In this document: positions 16,216-22,721 of the stretch, one piece after another
Position numbering within the stretch: the first letter of the stretch is position 1
Layout of the letters: each line of letters opens with the position of its first letter
The notes under the pieces: generated by a model
What the model was told of the DNA's origin: nothing
Seen by the model: only the letters and a program-made list of their open reading frames with translations
Database searches by the model: none
Made by a program: the position numbers and the translations under genes
Assembly (NCBI GenBank): GCA_007375785.1
Contig: VMEY01000003.1
Location: 1-27,888 of the forward strand
DNA: 27,888 nt
DNA from: Parcubacteria group bacterium Athens0416_74
GTDB lineage: Bacteria; Patescibacteriota; Minisyncoccia; Phycocordibacterales; UBA2100
Reading direction: 5' to 3'

Positions 16216-17472
16216 ATGTATACGAACATTTCCCGCTGCCGCATCTGTGGTAATGAGCACTTGGAACAGGTGCTCGACCTCGGCGAGCAGTTCCTCTCTT
16301 CTTCGTTCGTGAAGAGTAATGAAGAGAACGAATTCTCAAAAAAACGCGTTCCGCTCACGCTTCTTCTGTGTAATGTATGCGGTCTGGTGCAGCTACGAGA
16401 GACGGTAGACAGAGACCTCATGTACCGGAGCTACTTCTATCGCTCCGGGGTAAATCCGATGATGCGCGATGCGCTCGCCGATGTCACGCGCGACATCAAA
16501 GCACACGCGAGCCTGAAAGAAGGCGATTCGGTCCTTGATATCGGATGCAACGACGGGACGATGCTTACCTATTTCCCGATAACGATGCGGCGCATCGGCA
16601 TGGACCCCGCACAGAATATCAACAGGCATTCGCTCGATGAGTCCATTACGATCATCGAGGATTATTTTTCTGCCGAGAAAGCCCGAACTGCAAATGGAGG
16701 CAAGTCATTCCAAGCGGTATCGTCCATCGCGATGTTCTATGACCTCGATGACCCCAACGCATTTGTCTCTGAAGTGAAGTCAGTGCTCGCTCCAGGAGGT
16801 ACCTGGTGCGTACAGCTGAGCTACCTCGCGACCACGATTCAGACCATGAACTTCTATGATATTTGTCACGAACACCTGCTCTACTACTCTTTGCGGACGC
16901 TCAAATTTCTCATGGAGAAACACGGTCTCAAAATCATCGATGCGTCACTCAATGATGTAAACGGCGGGAGCCTGCGTTTCTTTGCGGTGCACGCCGACGA
17001 CCCGAGAGTGGCATCTCCGTCGATGCGCGCTATCGAAGAGGCGGAAGAGAAGCTCAATCTCTCCGAGAGCAGTACGTATAAGCGATTCAATGAAGCCATT
17101 CAAGATTTGAAAAGAATCGTCCTCGATTTTATCGAAAAGGAAAAGAAGGCTGGCGGGCTCGTCGTGGGGCTCGGTGCGTCCACCAAAGGCAATGTATTGC
17201 TTCAGTATTTCGGCATCACAAAAGAATCTCTGCCGGTAATCAGTGACCGCTACGCCGAAAAGGTGGGTCTGAGGACCCTCGGCACCGATATACGCGTCGT
17301 CTCGGAGGAGGAGGCGCGCGATATGAATCCTTCCGCGATGCTGGTCCTTATCTGGTTCTTCAAAGACGAACTGCTCAAGAGAGAGCGTGACTACCTCGAG
17401 GGTGGGGGGAAATTGCTTTTCCCCATGCCGTATCCTCACGTGGTGACGAAAGCGGGGGAAGAGCGGCTCTAG
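16216..17472 (+). CDS. sugar C-methyltransferase (TylCIII/NovU-like)
   Basis: 418 residues from ATG 16216, four bases after the GT2 stop; a TTG at 16204 is a less likely start. The N-terminus has a zinc-binding site with Cys8, Cys11, Cys52 and Cys55 (CRIC and CNVC). SAM motif I is DIGCNDGT at 108-115. DICHEHLLYYSLRTL at about 215-229 is the signature of C-methyltransferases acting on keto-sugar nucleotides, with the HEH cluster at the active site. The C-terminal Rossmann-like domain (VGLGASTKGNVLLQYFGI) is also typical. The product would be a C-methyl-branched sugar made from a 4-keto intermediate. Gmd (20751-21791) makes one such ketone, though no link is proven. Confidence 0.92.
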   Translation: MYTNISRCRICGNEHLEQVLDLGEQFLSSSFVKSNEENEFSKKRVPLTLLLCNVCGLVQLRETVDRDLMYRSYFYRSGVNPMMRDALADVTRDIKAHASLKEGDSVLDIGCNDGTMLTYFPITMRRIGMDPAQNINRHSLDESITIIEDYFSAEKARTANGGKSFQAVSSIAMFYDLDDPNAFVSEVKSVLAPGGTWCVQLSYLATTIQTMNFYDICHEHLLYYSLRTLKFLMEKHGLKIIDASLNDVNGGSLRFFAVHADDPRVASPSMRAIEEAEEKLNLSESSTYKRFNEAIQDLKRIVLDFIEKEKKAGGLVVGLGASTKGNVLLQYFGITKESLPVISDRYAEKVGLRTLGTDIRVVSEEEARDMNPSAMLVLIWFFKDELLKRERDYLEGGGKLLFPMPYPHVVTKAGEERL

Positions 17473-17501
17473 TTGACACGTGACTATTATAAAGTTATAA
17501 T
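17473..17501 (+). promoter_or_regulatory. perfect consensus sigma-70 promoter of the NUDIX gene
   Basis: TTGACA (17473-17478), a 17-bp spacer and TATAAT (17496-17501), with no mismatch. It begins one base after the stop of the C-methyltransferase. The leader from about 17508 carries a small hairpin (17509-17513 with 17518-17522) and a GGGAGG Shine-Dalgarno (17538-17543) 5 nt before ATG 17549. No other gene in the window has such signals. Confidence 0.92.
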
Positions 17502-17548
17502 ACAAAGAGAGGCAATCGCCTCGTCGATTTCATTTTTGGGAGGCTTGA

Positions 17549-18064
17549 ATGACACCAGAGAGAGCGGCTCTTCTCGGCGAACTCCTCGCTGAACTCGCGG
17601 AGGACCCCAAGGGGTTCATTCCGGACGCTGCCTGGGCGCCGGCTCAGAAGGCCTTCGCCTTGCCGTACATCGAACTCGCGTTCGTTCGGCGGTCATCTAA
17701 GGGTGAGCTGCAGGCTCTGCTCTCGCACCGCACAGATGTCGACTGGAATGGTTGGCATCTGCCGGGAGGGCTGTGGCGCACAAAGCAGACGCTTGAAGAA
17801 GCGATTGCGGCGCTGTCCCGGCGCGAGATTGGGCTCCTCGAGCCGTCAAAGATTCTCGCCAAGGGAGAGTGGGAGAAGTGGCACGACCACCCCTATGGGT
17901 ATCCGGTAAGCCATGTCGTGATTCTCCAAAGCGACCACATCGTCGAAAGCGATACGGTGCGATGGTTCACCGACTTGCCCGGCGATATGATTGACGATCA
18001 CGGGCATCACCAGCAGTTCTTCAACAACGTCAAACGGCAGGTAACCAGAGACCGGCTCGTATGA
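17549..18064 (+). CDS. NUDIX hydrolase-like protein
   Basis: 171 residues. The core HLPGGLWRTKQTLEEAIAALSRREIGL at about 70-96 follows the NUDIX layout, but the REUxEE segment is incomplete, as in GDP-mannose mannosyl hydrolases. RWFTDLP near 133-139 resembles the usual C-terminal W-F segment. It would hydrolyse a nucleoside diphosphate derivative, possibly a nucleotide sugar; the catalytic Glu set cannot be assigned with confidence. The gene is a stand-alone unit with a perfect promoter, a strong Shine-Dalgarno and its own terminator, unlike its neighbours. It looks GC-richer by eye, which may mean separate acquisition. Confidence 0.8.
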   Translation: MTPERAALLGELLAELAEDPKGFIPDAAWAPAQKAFALPYIELAFVRRSSKGELQALLSHRTDVDWNGWHLPGGLWRTKQTLEEAIAALSRREIGLLEPSKILAKGEWEKWHDHPYGYPVSHVVILQSDHIVESDTVRWFTDLPGDMIDDHGHHQQFFNNVKRQVTRDRLV

Positions 18065-18070
18065 CGATAG

Positions 18071-18106
18071 ATGCACTCGCCCTTCGGGCGAGTGCATATT
18101 CTTTTT
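18071..18106 (+). terminator. intrinsic terminator of the NUDIX gene
   Basis: A perfect 12-bp GC-rich stem (18071-18082 with 18086-18097) with a TTC loop is followed by ATTCTTTTT. It starts 7 bp after the stop codon. Confidence 0.93.
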
Positions 18107-18140
18107 GATACTGAGACGAAACGCTGTCAGTAACTCGTTA

Positions 18141-18149
18141 TGATACAAT
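18141..18149 (+). promoter_or_regulatory. extended -10 of the membrane protein gene
   Basis: TGATACAAT is an extended -10 (TACAAT at 18144-18149). It overlaps the ATG at 18140 and lies 11 nt before ATG 18161, so it argues for the later start. Confidence 0.5.
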
Positions 18150-18160
18150 CGCGCACATAT

Positions 18161-19324
18161 ATGCCTGCGGTACGCAGTTTTCTCGCAGTCTCCGGCGGTC
18201 CGCTTGCTACGAGGGATGGCGCATCCTTTTTTGCTGCATTTCTCGGATGCCTCGTACTCCTTGCAGCAGCTTCAATGTATTTTTTCCCGCATGTCATTGA
18301 TGGTGATGCGGTCGGCTACGAGAGCGCAGTGCGTGTTTTTGCGGGAGGGGAGGCTCTCTACATTCCCGCCGGTATTCCCGAGCATACGCTCGACGTGGTC
18401 ACGGTACACCGCATCCTCATGACGCCACTGTCGGTCGGGTCGCTCTATGTATTTTCAGAAATATTTGGGTCACTCATCGGAGGATGGCTCGTATGGGATA
18501 CACTCTTCTTCTTCGGCAGTAGCATCGTTTTGTACCTACTCCTCCGACGCTTTTTCGAGAGCGACATCGTGGCGCTCTTCGGCGGGCTCTTCTTTGCAGG
18601 AAATTACGCGATGGTCACCTCGGGGCTCGGTATGTTTGTCGACATTGCCGCATGGTTTTTCTACATCCTCGCGCTCTATCTCGTGTATCACTATCTCTTG
18701 GTCGGAGGGTACCGGCATCTCGTTGTCGCGGCTATCGTTGTGTCTCTAGGGGGTCTTTTCAAAGAGAATGCATATACCGCACTTGCAGCCATGGGCATAA
18801 TCCTGCTTTTCAGGGAGTGGCGGACGCCGATTCGCTTCCTATTCCATGCGGTACCGCTCGGGCTCATTGTCCTTCTACCGGCGGTAGTGCATCACGTATC
18901 TATTTACATGCAATACGGATACACGTACCTCTATTGGATTCATTTGGCTGAGAATTTCTACACATACAATTCGCTCGTAGCGGAATACATAAAGAACTTG
19001 GGTTCACTCCTCACACTCCTCGCACCCCTCTCTCTTTTGGGAGGCGTGCTCTTTTTGCGCCCTCGCTGGTCGCCATTTCTGAGTAATGAGCAGCGAGTGT
19101 ATATAGCAGCGGTGACAGTATCTGCAGTACCGGCGCTCCTCTGGCCTGCGCTCGAACAGCGCGTCATGTTTCTTATCATACCGGCTCTCCTCCTTCTCGC
19201 CGGTATCGTCCTCAAAAAATACGAAAGATACTGGTACGCATTTGTGCCCGTGATAGTGCTCTATATTCTCATCGGATTCTTGATGGATGCGTATATCTTG
19301 GACCTCGTGAACCTGCCCTTCTAG
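18161..19324 (+). CDS. polytopic membrane protein, GT-C glycosyltransferase-like
   Basis: 387 residues from ATG 18161. About nine to ten hydrophobic segments are visible. After the first segment the sequence FFPHVIDGDAVGYESAVRVF presents acidic residues in a loop, as in the first extracytoplasmic loop of GT-C enzymes (GT39/ArnT type), where an Asp is catalytic. No other signature is found, so the family is inferred from topology and location. It would take a sugar from a polyprenyl-phosphate donor, such as the one the GT2 enzyme may make. It converges on fcl with 3 bp between stops. Confidence 0.65.
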   Translation: MPAVRSFLAVSGGPLATRDGASFFAAFLGCLVLLAAASMYFFPHVIDGDAVGYESAVRVFAGGEALYIPAGIPEHTLDVVTVHRILMTPLSVGSLYVFSEIFGSLIGGWLVWDTLFFFGSSIVLYLLLRRFFESDIVALFGGLFFAGNYAMVTSGLGMFVDIAAWFFYILALYLVYHYLLVGGYRHLVVAAIVVSLGGLFKENAYTALAAMGIILLFREWRTPIRFLFHAVPLGLIVLLPAVVHHVSIYMQYGYTYLYWIHLAENFYTYNSLVAEYIKNLGSLLTLLAPLSLLGGVLFLRPRWSPFLSNEQRVYIAAVTVSAVPALLWPALEQRVMFLIIPALLLLAGIVLKKYERYWYAFVPVIVLYILIGFLMDAYILDLVNLPF

Positions 19325-19327
19325 TCC

Positions 19328-20269
19328 TTAGCCGCGGGCGCTTTCAATATTTGCCTTATACCATTCGTAGGTATTTTTGAGCCCGTCTGGGAGTGCGATA
19401 GCGTGCTGCCAGCCAAGGGAATGCAATTTGCTCACATCCAGGAGCTTTCGAGGGGTGCCATCTGGCTTAGACGAGTCCCACACAATATCGCCCTCATACC
19501 CGACAGTCATTCGTATGAGTTCAGCGAGTTCCTTTATCGAGACATCCTCGCCGGTGCCGACATTGATGATGTCCGGCTCATCATACCTCTCCATGAGAAA
19601 CACCGCGGCGCTCCCAAGGTCGTCGACATGGAGAAACTCTCGCTTCGGTGCTCCTGTGCCCCAGACCTGCACCGAGCTTGCCTTCGAGAGATTTGCTTCA
19701 TGAAAACGACGGAGCAGCGCGGGAAGCACGTGCGCACGCTCAGGGGAGAAGTTGTCATTGGGTCCATAGAGGTTGGTCGGCATGATGGATATGAAATTGG
19801 AGCCGTATTGCCGACGATACGCCTGGCACATCTCGATGCCGGCAATCTTTGCGATGGCGTACGCACTGTTGGTTTCCTCAAGAGGCCCAGACATAAGATA
19901 TTCCTCCTTGATTGGCTGAGGCGCCATTTTGGGGTAAATGCACGAGCTTCCGAGAAAAAGTAGCTTTTTGACGCCGCTTTCATGCGCTTGGTGAAGTACG
20001 TTTGTCTGCACAATAAGATTTTCTCGGATGAAATCGGCCGGCATCGTGTTGTTTGCGAGGATGCCGCCTACTCGCGCCGCAGCGAGGAAAACATACTCAG
20101 GCCTTTCTGTTTCAAAAAAAGCTTTTACCGCAGCAGTGTCGAGGAGCTCCAATTCCTCCCGTGTGCGCAGCAGCAGATTAGAGTACCCACTTTTCTGCAA
20201 TTGACGGACTATCGCTGAGCCGACGAGTCCACGATGACCTGCGATATAAATCTTCGAATCTTTTTTCAT
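19328..20269 (-). CDS. fcl: GDP-L-fucose synthase
   Basis: NADPH-dependent epimerase-reductase that turns GDP-4-keto-6-deoxy-D-mannose into GDP-L-fucose. 313 residues from ATG 20269, chosen because it overlaps the upstream stop by ATGA. Motifs: GHRGLVGS (cofactor), FLAAARVGGI, SSCIYPKMAPQPI with the catalytic Ser/Cys, YAIAK (Tyr-x3-Lys), NLYGPNDNFSPERAHVLPAL and KPDGTPRKLLDVSKL. All are characteristic of Fcl/WcaG. Third gene of the operon gmd-gmm-fcl; the substrate comes from Gmd. Confidence 0.95.
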   Translation of the reverse strand: MKKDSKIYIAGHRGLVGSAIVRQLQKSGYSNLLLRTREELELLDTAAVKAFFETERPEYVFLAAARVGGILANNTMPADFIRENLIVQTNVLHQAHESGVKKLLFLGSSCIYPKMAPQPIKEEYLMSGPLEETNSAYAIAKIAGIEMCQAYRRQYGSNFISIMPTNLYGPNDNFSPERAHVLPALLRRFHEANLSKASSVQVWGTGAPKREFLHVDDLGSAAVFLMERYDEPDIINVGTGEDVSIKELAELIRMTVGYEGDIVWDSSKPDGTPRKLLDVSKLHSLGWQHAIALPDGLKNTYEWYKANIESARG

Positions 20270-20754
20270 ATGCTGAGATTCAGGGTCTTCTTCACGCCTT
20301 TGATGCGGTTTTGTACGAAGGGGTGCAGCGTCGTATCGTCGAGAGAAAACCATTTCGTGTCGTCGTGCTGTGCATCGAGCGAGATGTTGAGATCCTCCGG
20401 TATTGTACAGACGTAGAAAATGTCGACCGAATGATAGGTTACTCCTTCAAATATTGATGAGTTGCCGAAGTCGGCGGTCACCCCGGCAAATGTGAGCTCG
20501 GACTCGAGAATATCGAGACCAATCTCTTCCTTCGTGATGCGACGCGCCGCGTCGATGAACTCTTCGTTTTTATAAAGGCGACCGCCGAAACTAAAGTATT
20601 CGTCCTTGTATGGCTCGTTGGTACGTTTGCCGAGAAGCAATTTTGTACGTTCAGGATTGAGGAACATGACGTCAACAGTGACGATGGGGCCATCGTCCAT
20701 CAGTTGACGATATCGATCGAGAGGAATCCTTCCGCCGACGGGGAGCTTGCTCAT
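20266..20754 (-). CDS. gmm: GDP-mannose mannosyl hydrolase-like NUDIX protein
   Basis: 162 residues between gmd and fcl, overlapping both by four bases. LLLGKRTNEPYKDEYFSFGGRLYKNE is the Gmm-type version of the NUDIX region (GKR-N-P then F-GGR-K-E). The box continues to RRITKEEIGLD, so the two Glu missing in E. coli Gmm are partly present here. Gmm hydrolyses GDP-mannose (or GDP-glucose) to GDP and sugar and is often found in GDP-fucose operons, where it is thought to balance nucleotide-sugar pools. Placement between gmd and fcl supports the call. Confidence 0.85.
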   Translation of the reverse strand: MSKLPVGGRIPLDRYRQLMDDGPIVTVDVMFLNPERTKLLLGKRTNEPYKDEYFSFGGRLYKNEEFIDAARRITKEEIGLDILESELTFAGVTADFGNSSIFEGVTYHSVDIFYVCTIPEDLNISLDAQHDDTKWFSLDDTTLHPFVQNRIKGVKKTLNLSI

Positions 20755-21791
20755 GAGGGCTCGTTTTCGAGTGCCGCAAGATCGGAGTCCACCATAATAC
20801 GGATGAGCTCCTTGTAGGTTACCTTGGGTTTCCAGCCGAGCTCTTTCCTCGCCTTTGATGCGTCGCCAAGGAGAAGGTCAACCTCTGCAGGGCGATAATA
20901 GTGCGGGTCAATCTCTACGATTACCTTGCCGGTCTTTTTGTCGATCCCTCGTTCTTTCGGGCCTTTTCCTTTCCATATGATATCGAAACCGAGAATGCGA
21001 CCGGCCTCCTCAACGAGTTCGCGCACGGAATGCATCTCGCCTGTCGCAAGGACGTAATCGTCGGGCTTGTCTTGCTGGAGCATGAGCCACATGCCCTCGA
21101 CGTATTCTTTTGCATACCCCCAGTCACGCTTCGCGTCGAGGTTGCCGAGGTAGAGCTTCTCTTGCTTGCCGAGCTTGATGCGCGACATGCCGGCCGTCAC
21201 CTTGCGCGTGACGAAGGTCTCACCACGGCGTGGGGACTCATGATTGAAAAGGATGCCGTTGACGGCAAACAGTCCGTAACTCTCGCGATAGTTCTTTGCT
21301 ATCCAAAATCCAAAGACCTTGGCGCATCCGTAGGGCGAGCGGGGATGGAACGGTGTCTTCTCGTTCTGGGGGGTTTCCGCGACTTTTCCAAACATTTCCG
21401 ATGACGAGGCCTGGTAGAAACGAGTCTTGATACCTGTCTCGCGTATCGCGTCGAGCATACGGAGCGTACCGAGCGCATCAACATCCGCGGTGTATTCGGG
21501 AATATCGAAGCTCACGCGGACGTGGCTCTGTGCGCCGAGATGATAAATCTCGTCGGGGCGGACCTTTTCGAGGATACGGTTCAGACTGCTTGTATCTGAG
21601 AGATCACCGTAGTGTAGTCGGAGCCGTACATTCTTTTCGTGCGGGTCCTGCAGGATGTGCTCGATGCGCCCTGTATTGAAGCTGCTTGAGCGACGGATGA
21701 TGCCGTGTACCTCGTATCCCTTTTCAAGCAAAAGTTCGGCGAGGTATGAACCGTCCTGGCCTGTTATGCCGGTAATGAGCGCTTTTTTCAT
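20751..21791 (-). CDS. gmd: GDP-mannose 4,6-dehydratase
   Basis: First step of GDP-fucose synthesis: GDP-D-mannose to GDP-4-keto-6-deoxy-D-mannose. 346 residues from ATG 21791, which gives the canonical MKKALITGITGQDGSYLAE start and has AAAAAAGG as a ribosome site; ATG 21809 is an alternative. Other signatures: RRSSSFNTGRIEHI, HLGAQSHVRVSFDIPEYT, YQASSSEMFGK with the catalytic Thr/Ser-Glu region, SPYGCAK, HESPRRGETFVTRKVT and LATGEMHSVRELVEEAG. Full length for the family. Divergent from the nucleotidyltransferase-cupin gene and first in the gmd-gmm-fcl operon. Confidence 0.96.
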   Translation of the reverse strand: MKKALITGITGQDGSYLAELLLEKGYEVHGIIRRSSSFNTGRIEHILQDPHEKNVRLRLHYGDLSDTSSLNRILEKVRPDEIYHLGAQSHVRVSFDIPEYTADVDALGTLRMLDAIRETGIKTRFYQASSSEMFGKVAETPQNEKTPFHPRSPYGCAKVFGFWIAKNYRESYGLFAVNGILFNHESPRRGETFVTRKVTAGMSRIKLGKQEKLYLGNLDAKRDWGYAKEYVEGMWLMLQQDKPDDYVLATGEMHSVRELVEEAGRILGFDIIWKGKGPKERGIDKKTGKVIVEIDPHYYRPAEVDLLLGDASKARKELGWKPKVTYKELIRIMVDSDLAALENEPS

Positions 21792-21844
21792 AGGGCCTTT
21801 TTTGTGCATGGTATCCCCGCGCACCCTCTTTCGCAAGGAAACTG

Positions 21845-21873
21845 TTGCACCGAAGAGGTCTCGCATGCATACT
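21845..21873 (+). promoter_or_regulatory. promoter of the nucleotidyltransferase-cupin gene
   Basis: TTGCAC (21845-21850), a 17-bp spacer and CATACT (21868-21873), ending exactly 7 nt before ATG 21881. A leaderless unit with both promoter boxes visible. Confidence 0.65.
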
Positions 21874-21880
21874 GCACCCC

Positions 21881-22708
21881 ATGAAAAAGGGAGCGGCGAA
21901 GAAAAGTGCACGTAGTCCACGATGGGTTGCGGTTTCCGGCGGCTTTGATCCTATCCATATTGGACATGTCCGCATGTTCAAAGATGCTAAAAAGCATGGC
22001 GACAAGCTTGTCGTGATAGTCAACAATGACAACTGGCTCGTGAATAAGAAAGGATATGCGTTTATGCCCGAGGTCGAGCGTAAAGAGCTTATTGAGTCTC
22101 TTCCTTTTGTGGACAAAGTCGTCCTTACCGACCACGAGCGAGGAGAGAGTGATACGAGTGTTATCCGTGCGCTTCGCGCGGTAAAGCCCCATATCTTCGC
22201 CAATGGTGGCGATAGGAAGAAACTTTCCGATATCCCCGAGGCTGCAGTGTGCAAAGAGCTCGGTATCGACATGGTGTTCAATGTGGGCGCGGGCGGGAAA
22301 ATACAGTCTTCCTCGTGGATGATTCAGAATGCGAGTAGGCCCGTGAAGCGCAGTGTACGTCCGTGGGGAGAATATTACGGATGGGACCAGGGCGGTGGGT
22401 GGAATCTCAAGACTATTTATATAAAGCCAAAGAGCCGCCTCAGCCTGCAGTACCACCATTTCCGTACGGAGTGCTGGCTCCTTGTCGAAGGCGATGCGAT
22501 TGCCACGGTGCACGACACGAAGGGCAAGGTCTCTAAAATCACACTCAAAAAAGGCGTCACGCAGTGTATCGGGAAGAAACAGGTGCACCGACTTGAGTCA
22601 AAGAAGGGTGGTGTCGTCGTCGAGGTCGCATACGGTACATTCGATGAAGACGACATTGTCCGACTGGAAGACGATCATGGCCGTCCTACGGAGCGCAAAC
22701 GCTCGTGA
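21881..22708 (+). CDS. HldE-like nucleotidyltransferase fused to phosphomannose-isomerase-type cupin
   Basis: 275 residues from ATG 21881. The N-terminal domain (about 14-150) is a cytidylyltransferase fold: SGGFDPIHIGHVRMFKDAK with HIGH at 26-29, IVNNDNWLVNKKG, and ERKELIESLPFVD. The usual ISSTxI end segment reads IQSSSWMI. The C-terminal domain (about 158-267) matches the cupin of type II mannose-6-phosphate isomerase: RPWGEYYGW, IKPKSRLSLQYHHFRTECW, GKKQVHRLES and DEDDIVRLEDDHGR. It could both isomerise a hexose 6-phosphate and activate a sugar or polyol phosphate. The GDP-mannose pathway genes next door make a mannose role plausible, but no mannose-1-phosphate guanylyltransferase domain is present. 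Confidence 0.88.
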   Translation: MKKGAAKKSARSPRWVAVSGGFDPIHIGHVRMFKDAKKHGDKLVVIVNNDNWLVNKKGYAFMPEVERKELIESLPFVDKVVLTDHERGESDTSVIRALRAVKPHIFANGGDRKKLSDIPEAAVCKELGIDMVFNVGAGGKIQSSSWMIQNASRPVKRSVRPWGEYYGWDQGGGWNLKTIYIKPKSRLSLQYHHFRTECWLLVEGDAIATVHDTKGKVSKITLKKGVTQCIGKKQVHRLESKKGGVVVEVAYGTFDEDDIVRLEDDHGRPTERKRS

Positions 22709-22714
22709 TAGAAT
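22706..22714 (+). promoter_or_regulatory. extended -10 of the ligase gene
   Basis: TGATAGAAT is an extended -10 whose hexamer TAGAAT (22709-22714) ends 7 nt before ATG 22722. It overlaps the end of the upstream gene. Predicted leaderless start. Confidence 0.55.
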
Positions 22715-22721
22715 ATCGACC

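Noticed and set aside
22482..22721. N-terminal extension of the ligase frame
   Set aside because: This part lies over the nucleotidyltransferase-cupin gene in another frame and is Ser/Arg-rich; the membrane protein starts at ATG 22722 behind a -10 box.
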